Source of the DNA: Vreelandella sp031769195
GTDB taxonomy: Bacteria; Pseudomonadota; Gammaproteobacteria; Pseudomonadales; Halomonadaceae
Assembly: GCF_031769195.1 (NCBI RefSeq)
Contig: NZ_JAVHNP010000001.1
Coordinates: 186,001 to 250,000 of the forward strand
DNA: 64,000 nt
Direction of reading: 5' to 3'
In this document: positions 50,773 to 59,993 of the stretch, in pieces
Position numbering within the stretch: position 1 is the stretch's first letter
Layout of the letters: every line of letters starts with the position of its first letter
Program-made: the position numbers and the translations under genes
Notes under the pieces: generated by a model
Seen by the model: only the letters and a program-made list of their open reading frames with translations
The model's database searches: none
What the model was told of the DNA's origin: nothing

Positions 50773-51397
50773 AGCCAATGGAGTGTCATTTCACTTTCCT
50801 TCCGGCTTGCCGCTCCTGGAGGGACTTTCTCTTCGCCTTGCACCCGGCGAATGGATCGGGCTCAGCGGCGACTCTGGCGCAGGTAAAACCACCCTGGGCA
50901 AACTGCTGGCAGGCCAGCTAGCGCCCCACGAGGGCCGCGTGACCATTGACGGCGCGCCACTACCCGCACAAGGATTAAGCCCCGTGCAGTGGCTGCCGCA
51001 GTCACCTGAGCTGGCGGTAAACCCGCGTTGGCGGGTAGACAAGATAGTGAAAGAGGCGTGGACACCGCCCGATGCGTTAATGGAAGCGTTTGGCATTGAG
51101 CCGCAATGGCTTAAGCGTTTTCCCAGCGCTCTCTCTGGCGGAGAGCTACAGCGAGTATGCGTACTGCGCGCACTCGCCCCCGGCGTGCGCTACGTGGTAG
51201 CCGATGAAATCTCAACCATGCTGGACCCCATCACCCAATTAACCCTGTGGCAGGCGCTGCGCGCCCACGCGGAGCGCCACCACCTGGGAGTGCTGGTGAT
51301 TAGCCACGATATGGCGCTGCTAAAGCGCCTTTGCCATCAACAGTGGCATTTGGCGGGTGGGCAATTAACGGTTGGTACGGCGCTCGAAGCGCCATAG
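50765..51397 (+). CDS. nikE: Nickel ABC transporter ATP-binding protein NikE
   Basis: NikE is the second ATPase of the importer. The 210-residue protein has Walker A GDSGAGKT at 35-42, ABC signature ALSGGELQRV and Walker B YVVADEISTMLD. The start is a TTG at 50765 inside the last codons of nikD, with AGGAG seven bases upstream; it gives the expected N-terminus. At 210 residues it is shorter than E. coli NikE (268), lacking part of the C-terminal region. Its 3' end overlaps the convergent MFS gene by 33 bp. Confidence 0.9.
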   Translation: MLEANGVSFHFPSGLPLLEGLSLRLAPGEWIGLSGDSGAGKTTLGKLLAGQLAPHEGRVTIDGAPLPAQGLSPVQWLPQSPELAVNPRWRVDKIVKEAWTPPDALMEAFGIEPQWLKRFPSALSGGELQRVCVLRALAPGVRYVVADEISTMLDPITQLTLWQALRAHAERHHLGVLVISHDMALLKRLCHQQWHLAGGQLTVGTALEAP

Positions 51398-52552
51398 GCC
51401 TACGCTAATGAACAGCGTTACGCAGAGCAGCAGCCACGAGCCGATCGCGACGCCCTGCCACTGAGACCAGCGCCAAAAGGGCTCCAGCCAAAAACCACCA
51501 ATGCTGGCACCAAGGTAGTAAAACACCAGATAGAGCGCTGACGCGCTGCCCCGCGCTCCTTGGGCATAGCGTCCTACCCAACTAGACGCCAGCGAGTGCG
51601 CCATAAAAAAGCCAAAGGCGTTAATGGTCAAACCCAACACGATGAGCGCCAGCGAATCTGCCATGGTCACGGCTGTCCCCAGCATCAGAATCACGATGCC
51701 CGCGCTAATACAGCTAGCGGGCGAAAAGCGCCCTGCCAACTTGCCCGACACCGTCGAACCAACGGTACCGCCCAGGTAGGTGAGAAAAATGAGTCCCAAA
51801 CCGCTGGCCGCTAGCTGATACGGCTCAGCCGCCAACCGGAAAGTGATATAGCTGTATTGGTTAATAAAAATCAGGAAGTTAATGCCGCCTAGGCAGTAGG
51901 CGGCAAGCAGCACCGGCGAGCGCAAATGGCCGAGCAGGTCGCCTACTGCTTGGCGCAGCTGAAAGCGCTTTGGCGTGAACGCCTGGCTATTGGGCAGTAG
52001 CCGCCAGAAAATGACACAGCCCACCACGGTCATGGCTCCCACCGCGAGAAACGCAGCGCTAGGCCCGCCGATGGCCGCCGCCCCACCCCCTACAATACGC
52101 CCGCTAATGCCGCCTAACGAATTGGCCCCAATATAAAGCCCCACGGCGCTCAGCAAGGCGGTTTTATCAAACTCATCGCCCATCCAGGCAATGGCTACGG
52201 CGGGCAAGCCGCCTAGCACAAAGCCCTGTAACAGACGCAGCAGTAATAGGCTTTCAAAGGTGGGCGCAAAGGCGAGCGCAAGCGATAGGCCGCCCGCCAA
52301 GAGCAGCGTAATGCGCATAATGCTCTCGCGGCCAATCGCATCGGAGAGCGGCCCAAATACAAGAAGCGCCAAGGCCAAAGAGAGCGTTGACACCGACATC
52401 AGCAGGCTGACGCCCAGCGTAGAGACGCCGTAAGCCTCTTTCAGGCCCGGCAGTAACGGTTGCGGTACGTAGAGATTAATAAACACCAAAAACGACCCTA
52501 AACATAGGGCCGCCGTCGCGCGCCACCAGGCGCGTGTTTTTGCTTCAATCAT
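51365..52552 (-). CDS. Major facilitator superfamily transporter (YnfM-like)
   Basis: This 395-residue protein has about 12 membrane helices in two halves and the MFS loop motif GPLSDAIGRESIMRITLL between helices 2 and 3. It looks like YnfM-type exporters of the drug/proton antiporter group. The N-terminus has ATAALCLGSFLVFINLYVPQPLLPGLKEAYG (in part). The substrate is unknown; it need not relate to nickel. Its 3' end overlaps nikE on the other strand by 33 bp. The lipoprotein gene next to it is on the same strand, starting 38 bp further upstream of its ATG. Confidence 0.88.
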   Translation of the reverse strand: MIEAKTRAWWRATAALCLGSFLVFINLYVPQPLLPGLKEAYGVSTLGVSLLMSVSTLSLALALLVFGPLSDAIGRESIMRITLLLAGGLSLALAFAPTFESLLLLRLLQGFVLGGLPAVAIAWMGDEFDKTALLSAVGLYIGANSLGGISGRIVGGGAAAIGGPSAAFLAVGAMTVVGCVIFWRLLPNSQAFTPKRFQLRQAVGDLLGHLRSPVLLAAYCLGGINFLIFINQYSYITFRLAAEPYQLAASGLGLIFLTYLGGTVGSTVSGKLAGRFSPASCISAGIVILMLGTAVTMADSLALIVLGLTINAFGFFMAHSLASSWVGRYAQGARGSASALYLVFYYLGASIGGFWLEPFWRWSQWQGVAIGSWLLLCVTLFISVGLWRFERRTNR

Positions 52553-52589
52553 GGCCTTTCCAACGTGAACAGACGCTCACGGCGAACAC

Positions 52590-53225
52590 TTACGGCATGA
52601 AACGGCTGCTGAGCTGGGCCAGGTTGGTCGGCTCTAGGGCACGACGCGACTGCCAGTAGTAGCGCTGCCAGTAGCTATTATCCAGGCTGGAAATAATCAC
52701 GCCTTTCGACGTGGAAGCATGCAGGAAATAGCCATTGCCTACGTAAATGCCCACGTGGTTGTAGCGTCCGGGTGGGCGGAAGAAGACCAGATCGCCCGCC
52801 TGCAGCTCTTGGCGGTCGATCGGGCGTCCCTCATGCACTTGATCTTGGGTAGAACGGGGTAACTCAACGTCAAAGGTATCGCGGAAAACGTTTCTTACCA
52901 GGGCAGAGCAGTCGATCCCTCGATCCGTCGTCCCTCCAATCCGATAAGGCGTTCCTGCCCACCGCTGATGCTGTGCTAACAGCGCTTGGCGAACGACTGT
53001 TGGCGGGGGCGTCTGCAGGTTACGCAGGTGAGCATTGATGGGATCAATGGGCGACATTTGGGGAGTGGCTCCCTCCATGCCAGGAAGCGACATCGAGAAA
53101 TAATCCTCGGGGGCTTCCATGCCCTGGCGTGAGGCAGAGCCTGCACAGCCAGCTAACAAAGCAACGACGACACAAACACTTACAACACGGACAGCGGTCA
53201 CAGCGGGGTGTGGCGACGCAACCAT
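52590..53225 (-). CDS. NlpC/P60-family peptidoglycan endopeptidase lipoprotein
   Basis: This 211-residue protein is a lipoprotein (lipobox LLAGC, lipidated Cys27) with a C-terminal NlpC/P60 cysteine peptidase domain. The catalytic residues are Cys106 in RGIDCSALV, His157 in YNHVGIYVG and His169 in GYFLHAS. Proteins of this type (NlpC, MepS) cut peptide crosslinks in the cell wall. A linker of about 60 residues precedes the domain. The ATG at 53225 follows CGAGGTT; a longer reading from 53267 would put charged residues before the signal peptide. It is located at the inner face of the outer membrane by inference. Confidence 0.9.
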   Translation of the reverse strand: MVASPHPAVTAVRVVSVCVVVALLAGCAGSASRQGMEAPEDYFSMSLPGMEGATPQMSPIDPINAHLRNLQTPPPTVVRQALLAQHQRWAGTPYRIGGTTDRGIDCSALVRNVFRDTFDVELPRSTQDQVHEGRPIDRQELQAGDLVFFRPPGRYNHVGIYVGNGYFLHASTSKGVIISSLDNSYWQRYYWQSRRALEPTNLAQLSSRFMP

Positions 53226-53331
53226 GCGATTAACCTCGTGACAAAATGGAAATTGAAAAAAACCCAAGCATGAGAAAACTCATTTTTTACAAACCCTGGA
53301 CTATAAGCTAGTTATCCTATGCTTGGCGAGT

Positions 53332-55797
53332 CTAATGTAAGATTCGTTGATCACCCGGCAGCGTATCGATATGCAGCGGCGCAAAATGCCGCGGCTTGTT
53401 ACCAGGAAAATCCAGGCTTGCCCAGGGGCCAGCCAGCACCGGCGCGCCGCATAACCACGCCACCAGCGCCTGGCGAAAACCGGCTAAAAAGCCTTCTCGC
53501 TCAGGGGTCTCGCCCATAAAAAACGAGAATCCGGCGTACATACCCGCCGCATACTCTTGCCAGCCAGAGTAGTGATCTGCCGCTAACTGGTAGGCGCGGT
53601 CTAGAACCTCTGCAAACGCCGGTTTATCGAGCCAGCCTAGCTGTCGTGCCGCAATGGCAAGATCGACCAGTTGGGCAATATCCCAGGCGGCCATGTCCAC
53701 ATCGTTGCAGCCATCTTCATTGGTGCTCACCCGGCGCAGACGCAGCAGGTGGTGGCGCTCATCCTCGGCACAGTCGCCAGACTCTAAAATGGCGATTTCT
53801 GCTGCCAAACGCTCAGGGTTGAGCGTGTAGGGCGCGTAGTTAATCTGGTACTCCTGCCGGTCACCCGATTCCAGCATGAAGGTTAAAAACTCCTGCATGT
53901 CGTCGGCGTTGGTCAGGTGGTAATGGCTCTCTACCCATTCGCGGATATCGGCACACTCCCGGGGGCTTTCCAACTGAGGCTCGCTCCACACGGCACTGTT
54001 GAGCGGCCCCACCAGCGACATCGCCGTAAAGTGGCTGAGCGTGGGCCGCTCACCGGGCTCGCACCAAGCGTCTGGCCGCCAATCTAACCAGTGAAACAGG
54101 CTGCCGGGGTCTTCCAGGTGCCAGGCAATTTCATTGATCAGCGAATCGTGCTCCGGCTCGGGAAGGCAGCTCTCCCAGGCAAACCAGGCTTCTAACAGGC
54201 GCTTTGGCGTGGCGTAAAAACGGCACAGGCAGCTGCGCAGCGCGTTGGCGTGCTCCATCAGTGGCCCGCGCTCAAACAGACCGCTATCGAGTGCCATATG
54301 CAGATAAAAAGCGAATTTCTCTGCCATGTGAATTGTTGCGGCATGGCGGCTAACTCCCTTGATCGCGTTACGCTGCTTCAACTCATCGGGCGTTGGTTGG
54401 CCAAAGCGTGTTTGCGACGGCGGCATCACGCCGTGCACGGCATCCGCGGCTAACTGATTCAAATGGTGTGCCTGAGCCGGCAACCAATAGCGGGCCAGCA
54501 CCTGATGCCCCTCATCGGCGTGCAGGCCTAATGAGTCCTGTAGATAAACCGCCGCATCCGCACGCCGCTCTTCGGCGATGGGGGCGGAAGGATTTAACTG
54601 CCGCAGCATCACATCTGGCTCACGCACCCCAGCCAACGCCAGCAGCCAGTGGTGCGCCGTATTACGCCACGCCTTGATACGCGTGTGGGAGGCTTCGCGG
54701 GTAGCGTTATCTAATAGCGCGTTCAGTGAGTGCTTCCACGGGCTATGGGCAGCGTGCATCAGCAGCTTATGACGCGCGCTGGGCGTCATGCCTCGGCGGT
54801 CCACGCCTTCAAATAAGCTTTGTCCGCGCATGTAGGCTTTCAACACCGCGTGCCAATCATGGTAACGGCGGCCTACTAAGTCGGCGGCATGAGCCGCTAA
54901 GTCATCGGCTTCCGCTTGGCTTAGCCAACCACAGCAGGCACCCGCCCACGCCAGCTCCACTAACCGCAGCCAATCCCAGGCGGCCCACTCTAGCGGCTCC
55001 CCTTGATTCACAAAGTTGGTTAATACCGGGGCGTAAGGGGCATCGTTCACTGCGCCCCGCTGCCACTCCTGACGCTGGGCATGGTCCATGGTCATCAGTT
55101 CGCGAGCTTCGATATCCCAACGTTGCCGCTCCCCTTGGGCGCTAAGCCACAGCATCACTTCGATGAGCTGTTCGCGGTCATACACCTGCCAAATGCGCTC
55201 TAACCATTCGATGGCATCTGGCCAATCGGCGGCGCTGGCCGGATACATGACGACCGGTCGAAACAGCGCATTTAGCCGCCAAGGAGTGGCTTCTGGCGCT
55301 TGCGGCCATAGCGAGGCGGGGGCAGGCATGCGGGCAAGCGCCGCGTCCAGGGCTTGCCAAGTAATCCCTTCGCCTTCGCTCTCAAGATCAGACAACGCCT
55401 GGCAGGCGTCAATAAAGCGGTCATCAGCACCGGTTTCCCAGCCTTTTGCACCTAGCGCACGGCGCAGATCCGACAGCCACGCGCGCTGGTCGCTGTAGTC
55501 GGAGGTGATCCGACGCGTCAGATGGTGTGCCCAGGTGGTGGCCTGCGCCTGGGTTAACCAACCTGCCGCCCCCGCCAGCGCTGTCCACTCCAGAGCACCG
55601 AGCAGCATATCTGCGCTGCCTGCAGGTGCGCCCAGTGCAAAAAACAGCTGGTCCGCCAACGCGCCACGATCAGCAATACCTAGCTGCAGCAAGCGCTGTT
55701 CAGCCGCTACCGCATCCACCGCCAGTGGGTGCGGTGTAAAAGCCCAGTCACACAGCACCAGCTGTTGGGCCCACCAGGTATTTAGTGCGTCGACCAA
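53332..55797 (-). CDS. Large duplicated DUF1266 protein
   Basis: This 821-residue protein carries two full and one partial copy of the DUF1266 module, as seen in YbeU/YbeR. In each full copy a segment with REQLIEVMLWLSAQGERQRWD (in part; residues about 190-230, and about 615-655 for the second) is followed by WD..RLVELAWAGACCGWLSQAEA (about 275-331, and about 705-780). A partial copy of the second segment lies at about 67-120. No signal peptide or membrane helix is seen, and Trp is unusually abundant. The function of the family is unknown. The start is a TTG at 55797 after GAGGTG. It lies alone; its stop is about 105 bp from the NlpC lipoprotein gene. Confidence 0.75.
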   Translation of the reverse strand: MVDALNTWWAQQLVLCDWAFTPHPLAVDAVAAEQRLLQLGIADRGALADQLFFALGAPAGSADMLLGALEWTALAGAAGWLTQAQATTWAHHLTRRITSDYSDQRAWLSDLRRALGAKGWETGADDRFIDACQALSDLESEGEGITWQALDAALARMPAPASLWPQAPEATPWRLNALFRPVVMYPASAADWPDAIEWLERIWQVYDREQLIEVMLWLSAQGERQRWDIEARELMTMDHAQRQEWQRGAVNDAPYAPVLTNFVNQGEPLEWAAWDWLRLVELAWAGACCGWLSQAEADDLAAHAADLVGRRYHDWHAVLKAYMRGQSLFEGVDRRGMTPSARHKLLMHAAHSPWKHSLNALLDNATREASHTRIKAWRNTAHHWLLALAGVREPDVMLRQLNPSAPIAEERRADAAVYLQDSLGLHADEGHQVLARYWLPAQAHHLNQLAADAVHGVMPPSQTRFGQPTPDELKQRNAIKGVSRHAATIHMAEKFAFYLHMALDSGLFERGPLMEHANALRSCLCRFYATPKRLLEAWFAWESCLPEPEHDSLINEIAWHLEDPGSLFHWLDWRPDAWCEPGERPTLSHFTAMSLVGPLNSAVWSEPQLESPRECADIREWVESHYHLTNADDMQEFLTFMLESGDRQEYQINYAPYTLNPERLAAEIAILESGDCAEDERHHLLRLRRVSTNEDGCNDVDMAAWDIAQLVDLAIAARQLGWLDKPAFAEVLDRAYQLAADHYSGWQEYAAGMYAGFSFFMGETPEREGFLAGFRQALVAWLCGAPVLAGPWASLDFPGNKPRHFAPLHIDTLPGDQRILH

Positions 55798-55919
55798 AAG
55801 ACACCTCGAAGAAGCAGAAAGCGATCAATGAAAGCCATACAAAATAAAGCAGCCTGATAAGGCTGCTAAAAGCCGCATAGTGTAACGGAAACTGTGGCTA
55901 AGACCGATAGCAGCGGTAC

Positions 55920-55954
55920 AAAACAGCGCTGCCCGGCACAAAGGCCGGGCAGCG
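55920..55954 (-). terminator. Terminator after the GlsB/YeaQ gene
   Basis: Perfect 11-bp arms CGCTGCCCGGC and GCCGGGCAGCG enclose six bases. On the minus strand the stem is followed by CTGTTTTG. It is 31 bp beyond the gene's stop. Confidence 0.75.
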
Positions 55955-55984
55955 TATACTTAACGCAGATAAAACAGTGTGGCG

Positions 55985-56227
55985 CTAAGCGCTTTTGACT
56001 TTGCTAATGACCCATAGCAAGACCACAGCACCGACGGTCGCTGTCACTAGCGAGCCGATAAAACCACCCGCCTGCAAGCCCAGCAAACTAAACAAGAAGC
56101 CCCCAACGAGCGCACCGATGACACCTACGCCGATATTACCTAATACACCAAAACCACCGCCACGCATGATGTTGCCAGCAATCCAGCCAGCTAAACCACC
56201 AATAATTAACCACGCAATAAAGCCCAT
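55985..56227 (-). CDS. GlsB/YeaQ/YmgE-family stress membrane protein
   Basis: This 80-residue protein has three hydrophobic segments with Gly-rich helix faces (WLIIGGLAGWIAGNIMRG, IGVGVIGALVGGFLFSLLG) that define the transglycosylase-associated or GlsB/YeaQ/YmgE family of small inner-membrane proteins. Members are often induced by acid, salt or other stress, but their biochemical role is not known. The ATG has AGGAGG upstream. It is monocistronic and ends at a strong hairpin. Confidence 0.92.
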   Translation of the reverse strand: MGFIAWLIIGGLAGWIAGNIMRGGGFGVLGNIGVGVIGALVGGFLFSLLGLQAGGFIGSLVTATVGAVVLLWVISKVKSA

Positions 56228-56345
56228 ATGACCTCCTTGGTTTCACTCAGCTTGGGGTTTTACCTTTTACCTATGCTTGTCCTACCATAGCACACGGCGC
56301 TACTGTTCTGCCCATTTGTTGCCTCTTCCCCACAAGGACTTCGCT

Positions 56346-57215
56346 ATGATTCCCGACTCTCTTAAGCAGTTGCTTAGCCATGTAGATGGCCATCAACAGG
56401 CCTCCTGGCAAGGGCGTGACGTCGCGCTATTCAATATGGCTTGGGGGGAACTGGTCATCAGCCTGCAGGGCGCTCAAGTGCTGCACTTCCAGCCCGCAGG
56501 TGACACCGGCTGGCTGTGGGTGACCCCCACGCCCCAAGCGCTGCCTGGCGCGATTCGCGGCGGTATTCCGCTCTGCTGGCCCTGGTTCGCTGACGAGCGC
56601 TTTGCCGATGAGAGCCCTGAGCGTAACGGCCCTTTCCACGGGCTTGCCCGCCATGCCCAATGGCGCCTAGACGCAGTGGATGATCACGCCGAAGGGATCG
56701 AGGTCCACCTCTCCCCTGAAGAGCGCCTGCATAGCCAACTCACCGCCCGAGTGGTCATTCAAGCCAACGCCCAGCGGCTGAACGTCGAGATCATCAGCGA
56801 AAACATCGGCGATGCACCGATCAAAACCAGCGGTGCGCTGCACACCTACTTGGCTGTCCATGACGCCCACCAGTGCCGTTTAGAAGGCTTAGCGGGGGCG
56901 CGCTACCTGGACAAGCTGCGCGACTTTGCCGAATCAGAACAGCAGGGTACGCTGGCCATTCGTGGCCCGGTCGACCGCATTTATCATACCAACGAGGCGG
57001 TGCTGCTCAACGACGGTGAGCGCACGCTGCGTATTGGCAAGCAGTCCAGCGACTCCACGGTGGTATGGCACCCTGACAGCGACCTACCCAGCGATACACC
57101 CGCCGACGCTGCCAAGCACTTTTTATGTGTTGAGGCCGCCAATACCCGCCTTGATCCTGTATGGCTGGTGCCCGGCGCACAGCACCTGCTGGGTACGACA
57201 TTAAGCCGCGGTTAA
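56346..57215 (+). CDS. yeaD: D-hexose-6-phosphate mutarotase (YeaD type)
   Basis: This 289-residue aldose-1-epimerase-like enzyme probably interconverts alpha and beta forms of glucose-6-phosphate or related hexose phosphates. The family stretches WVTPTPQALPGAIRGGIPLCWPWFAD (in part), NGPFHGLARHAQW with a catalytic His and ALHTYLAVHD are visible. The ATG at 56346 follows CAAGGACTT; the upstream in-frame start gives noncoding-like residues. It is followed by a small gene on the same strand after 59 bp. Confidence 0.92.
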   Translation: MIPDSLKQLLSHVDGHQQASWQGRDVALFNMAWGELVISLQGAQVLHFQPAGDTGWLWVTPTPQALPGAIRGGIPLCWPWFADERFADESPERNGPFHGLARHAQWRLDAVDDHAEGIEVHLSPEERLHSQLTARVVIQANAQRLNVEIISENIGDAPIKTSGALHTYLAVHDAHQCRLEGLAGARYLDKLRDFAESEQQGTLAIRGPVDRIYHTNEAVLLNDGERTLRIGKQSSDSTVVWHPDSDLPSDTPADAAKHFLCVEAANTRLDPVWLVPGAQHLLGTTLSRG

Positions 57216-57274
57216 TTATCGGTTCATCAAGGCTTTGCTAAGATCAAGCCATCCCTACATGCGAAGGAGAGACG

Positions 57275-57466
57275 ATGGACCCACAGCAATGGCTAGAAGC
57301 AGCCACGCTTGCCTTTAACCTGATTGGCATGGTGGTGTGCTTGGTGGGCTTAACACTGGCACAAAAGATGCAGCGCCGCTGGCCCGGCTACAGCCTCGCG
57401 GTGGTGGGGTTTATTATTGCCACGCTGCCGATGCTGTCTCAGTTGGTCGTCATGTGGCAGCGCTAG
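57275..57466 (+). CDS. Small two-helix membrane protein
   Basis: This 63-residue protein is not recognised. It has two hydrophobic segments (residues about 12-28 and 40-58) with a basic loop (KMQRRWPG) between them. GAAGGAGA precedes its ATG at good spacing, which supports it being a real gene. It lies between the mutarotase gene and ycjX, both on the same strand. Confidence 0.65.
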   Translation: MDPQQWLEAATLAFNLIGMVVCLVGLTLAQKMQRRWPGYSLAVVGFIIATLPMLSQLVVMWQR

Positions 57467-57552
57467 CTCACATCAACACCGCAAGCTATTTGCCGAGTTA
57501 GGCGCCCACCCGCCACGTCCTGCCAAGATGCCTATGCAAAGGAAATAACAGA

Positions 57553-58941
57553 ATGCGCCAGCCGCTAAGCCGCGAACTCAGCAACTTACTTGAGCGAGGC
57601 CGAGATCGACAGCTGCGGCTGGCCGTCACGGGTCTTTCGCAAGCCGGCAAAACCGCCTTTTTAACGTCGCTGGTGAATCAGCTACGCCATGCCGGTGTAG
57701 AAGCACAGCTGGATTTACTCCCCGTTGCCCGTGAAGGGCGACTGCTGGGTGCCCAGCGTTTAAATCAGCCTGATTTAGGCGTACCGCGCTTCCCCTACGA
57801 CCCCGGCATGGCCTCGCTGCGGGACACTCCCCCGCGCTGGCCAGAGCCTACGCGGGGCATCAGCGAGCTTCGCTTACAGCTGCGTTACCGCCCCGCCCAG
57901 CAGGGCTGGTTCACGCCGGATATCGCCCATCTGACGCTGGACCTGTTCGACTACCCTGGCGAATGGCTGCTGGATTTACCGCTGCTACAGCACGACTTCT
58001 ATAGCTGGAGCCAAAGCCAAGCCCAGCACGAAGGCCCCCACCGCCGGGCGCTGTTTAGTGAATGGCTGGCCGAGGCGGAGCAATTAGACCCCACGGCGGA
58101 AGCCGATGAAGCCCAGCTTGCCACGCTTGCCGAGGCTTACGCACTCGGCCTAAGGCGCGCCAAGCAGGCGGGCTTTTCTGATCTTCAACCAGGGCGCTTT
58201 TTGCTGCCAGGGGAGCTAGACGGCGCCCCGGTACTGCAGTTTTTCCCACTGCTGGGGCTCAATGCGCCTAAAGAGACTCTGGAGGCACTGCCGGAAACCA
58301 GCCTCTACGCCATACTGGCAGCACGCTTTCGCTACTACCAACATCAGGTGGTGCGCCCCTTCTACCGCGACCACTTTCGCCGCTTTGACCGCCAGATTGT
58401 GCTGGTGGACGTGCTGGGCGCGCTTAACGCCGGGCCTGAGCGTTTTGAAGACCTCTCCAGCGCCCTGCGCCAGCTGATGCACAGCTTTGATTACGGCAAG
58501 CGCAGCCTGCTGACCCGGCTGTTTGCACCTAAAATTGACCGCCTTGCCATTGCCGCCACCAAAGCGGATCACGTGACTCCCGATCAGCACACCCACGTGG
58601 TGCAGCTGTTAGAAGCGCTGTTAGCAGAGCCGCTAAAAGATTTACGCTTTGCCGATATTCCGGTCAAAGCGCTGTCGCTGGCGGCCATACGCGCCACAGA
58701 GGCCCGTGAAGTGCTTCACGATGGCAAGCGCACCCCAGCGCTGAAAGGCACCACGCTAGAAGGTGACGACGTGCTGGTGTACCCCGGCGATGTGCCCAGC
58801 CGCTTGCCTAAAGCGGATTTCTGGCAGCAACAGGGGTTTGATTTTCCGAGCTTTCGCCCAATGCCCGCCGACAGCGAGGCACTGCCCCACATTCGTATGG
58901 ACGCCGCAATTGACTGGCTGATTGGAGATAAACTGACATGA
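57553..58941 (+). CDS. ycjX: YcjX-family GTP-binding stress protein
   Basis: YcjX is a conserved P-loop NTPase, linked to heat-shock control in enterobacteria; its role is not settled. The 462-residue protein has Walker A GLSQAGKT at 27-34, a switch region DLFDYPGEWLLDLP near 135 and a base-recognition motif AATKADHV near 335. The C-terminus is conserved (FPSFRPMP). Length matches E. coli (465). Its stop overlaps the ycjF start as ATGA, so the two are coupled. Confidence 0.95.
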   Translation: MRQPLSRELSNLLERGRDRQLRLAVTGLSQAGKTAFLTSLVNQLRHAGVEAQLDLLPVAREGRLLGAQRLNQPDLGVPRFPYDPGMASLRDTPPRWPEPTRGISELRLQLRYRPAQQGWFTPDIAHLTLDLFDYPGEWLLDLPLLQHDFYSWSQSQAQHEGPHRRALFSEWLAEAEQLDPTAEADEAQLATLAEAYALGLRRAKQAGFSDLQPGRFLLPGELDGAPVLQFFPLLGLNAPKETLEALPETSLYAILAARFRYYQHQVVRPFYRDHFRRFDRQIVLVDVLGALNAGPERFEDLSSALRQLMHSFDYGKRSLLTRLFAPKIDRLAIAATKADHVTPDQHTHVVQLLEALLAEPLKDLRFADIPVKALSLAAIRATEAREVLHDGKRTPALKGTTLEGDDVLVYPGDVPSRLPKADFWQQQGFDFPSFRPMPADSEALPHIRMDAAIDWLIGDKLT

Positions 58942-59975
58942 GCAACCCTCAGCCACGCCGTGACTTCCACACCGAAGCGCCGCCCGAACCGACCCAGGAA
59001 ACCCTGCGCCAGCACGAACGCTTTGCGGCGACTGAATCGCACCAACCACTGGCGACCCAAGCAGAGCTAAAAGCACTGCCAGAGGAGACCCTCGGCGCGC
59101 CCCACAAGCGCCGCTGGGGGCTGATGTTTGCCCTGGCAGGCGGTGCCACCCTCGGCACGGTAGAGCTGGCGACCGGCATCCCTGATGCGCTGTCGCAGTC
59201 CCAGTGGATGTCCATGGCCTGGCAGCTGTTTGGCATTAGCTTGATTGGCTTGGGCGGCGTCTCGCTGCTTAAAGAGCTTGGCCGTTTGCGGCGCTTAAAG
59301 CGTCACGACCAGCTGCGAGCAGACCTTGCCGAGCTTCCCCAGCGCTCCAGCAAGCAGGCTCAAACCATGGCCGAACAGCTGAAGCAGCAATTAGCGTTAA
59401 GCAACGACGACCCGCACTGGCTTGCCTTTCAGCGAGCATGCCAGCCGCACCATAGCGGTGAAGAGATTCAAACCCTGCTGCGCTATCATCTGCTGGCCCC
59501 CCGCGACCGGGAAGCCCAGCGGTTGATTACGCGGATGTCGGGGGAAACCGCCATCATGGTGGCGGTGAGCCCGCTGACCCTGGTGGATATGGCGTTGGTG
59601 GCGTGGCGTAGCCTTGCCATGGTGGATCGGCTGAGCCGTTTATACGGCTTGGAGCTTGGCTACGCCAGCCGTCTGCGACTGTTTCGTCATGTGCTGCACA
59701 ACATGGCTTTTGCAGGTGCCAGCGAGCTGGCCACCGATGCCAGCATGGATATGCTCTCGCTGGATTTGGCAGGCCGCCTTTCGGCAAGAGCAGGCCAGGG
59801 CTTAGCGACGGGTTTGCTAAGCGCCCGCCTGGGCCTGCGCGCGCAGCGGCTGTGCCGCCCGGTGGCGTTTACGCCAGAAGAGCAGCCCAAACTAGCCGAC
59901 CTTCGCCAAGACCTCTGGCGACAGATCAAACGGCTGGACAAAGAGCCCGCCCCCGCCGCGCGCAACAGCGATTAA
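58938..59975 (+). CDS. ycjF: YcjF-family (UPF0283) inner-membrane protein
   Basis: YcjF is the usual partner of YcjX. The 345-residue protein has two N-terminal membrane helices (residues about 57-75 and 88-108), a charged helical region, and a C-terminal DUF697-like hydrophobic part with MALVAWRSLAMVDRLSRLYG. Family length is about 353. It overlaps ycjX by ATGA. The function is unknown; membrane anchoring of YcjX is a reasonable inference. It is convergent with the sugar ABC ATPase gene. Confidence 0.93.
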   Translation: MSNPQPRRDFHTEAPPEPTQETLRQHERFAATESHQPLATQAELKALPEETLGAPHKRRWGLMFALAGGATLGTVELATGIPDALSQSQWMSMAWQLFGISLIGLGGVSLLKELGRLRRLKRHDQLRADLAELPQRSSKQAQTMAEQLKQQLALSNDDPHWLAFQRACQPHHSGEEIQTLLRYHLLAPRDREAQRLITRMSGETAIMVAVSPLTLVDMALVAWRSLAMVDRLSRLYGLELGYASRLRLFRHVLHNMAFAGASELATDASMDMLSLDLAGRLSARAGQGLATGLLSARLGLRAQRLCRPVAFTPEEQPKLADLRQDLWRQIKRLDKEPAPAARNSD

Positions 59976-59993
59976 TAGCGCTCACGCAGCGGC

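Noticed and set aside
44379..51397. Treating the slyD-nik region as a horizontally acquired island
   Set aside because: No mobile genes, tRNA, direct-repeat borders or clear composition shift; the genes look native.
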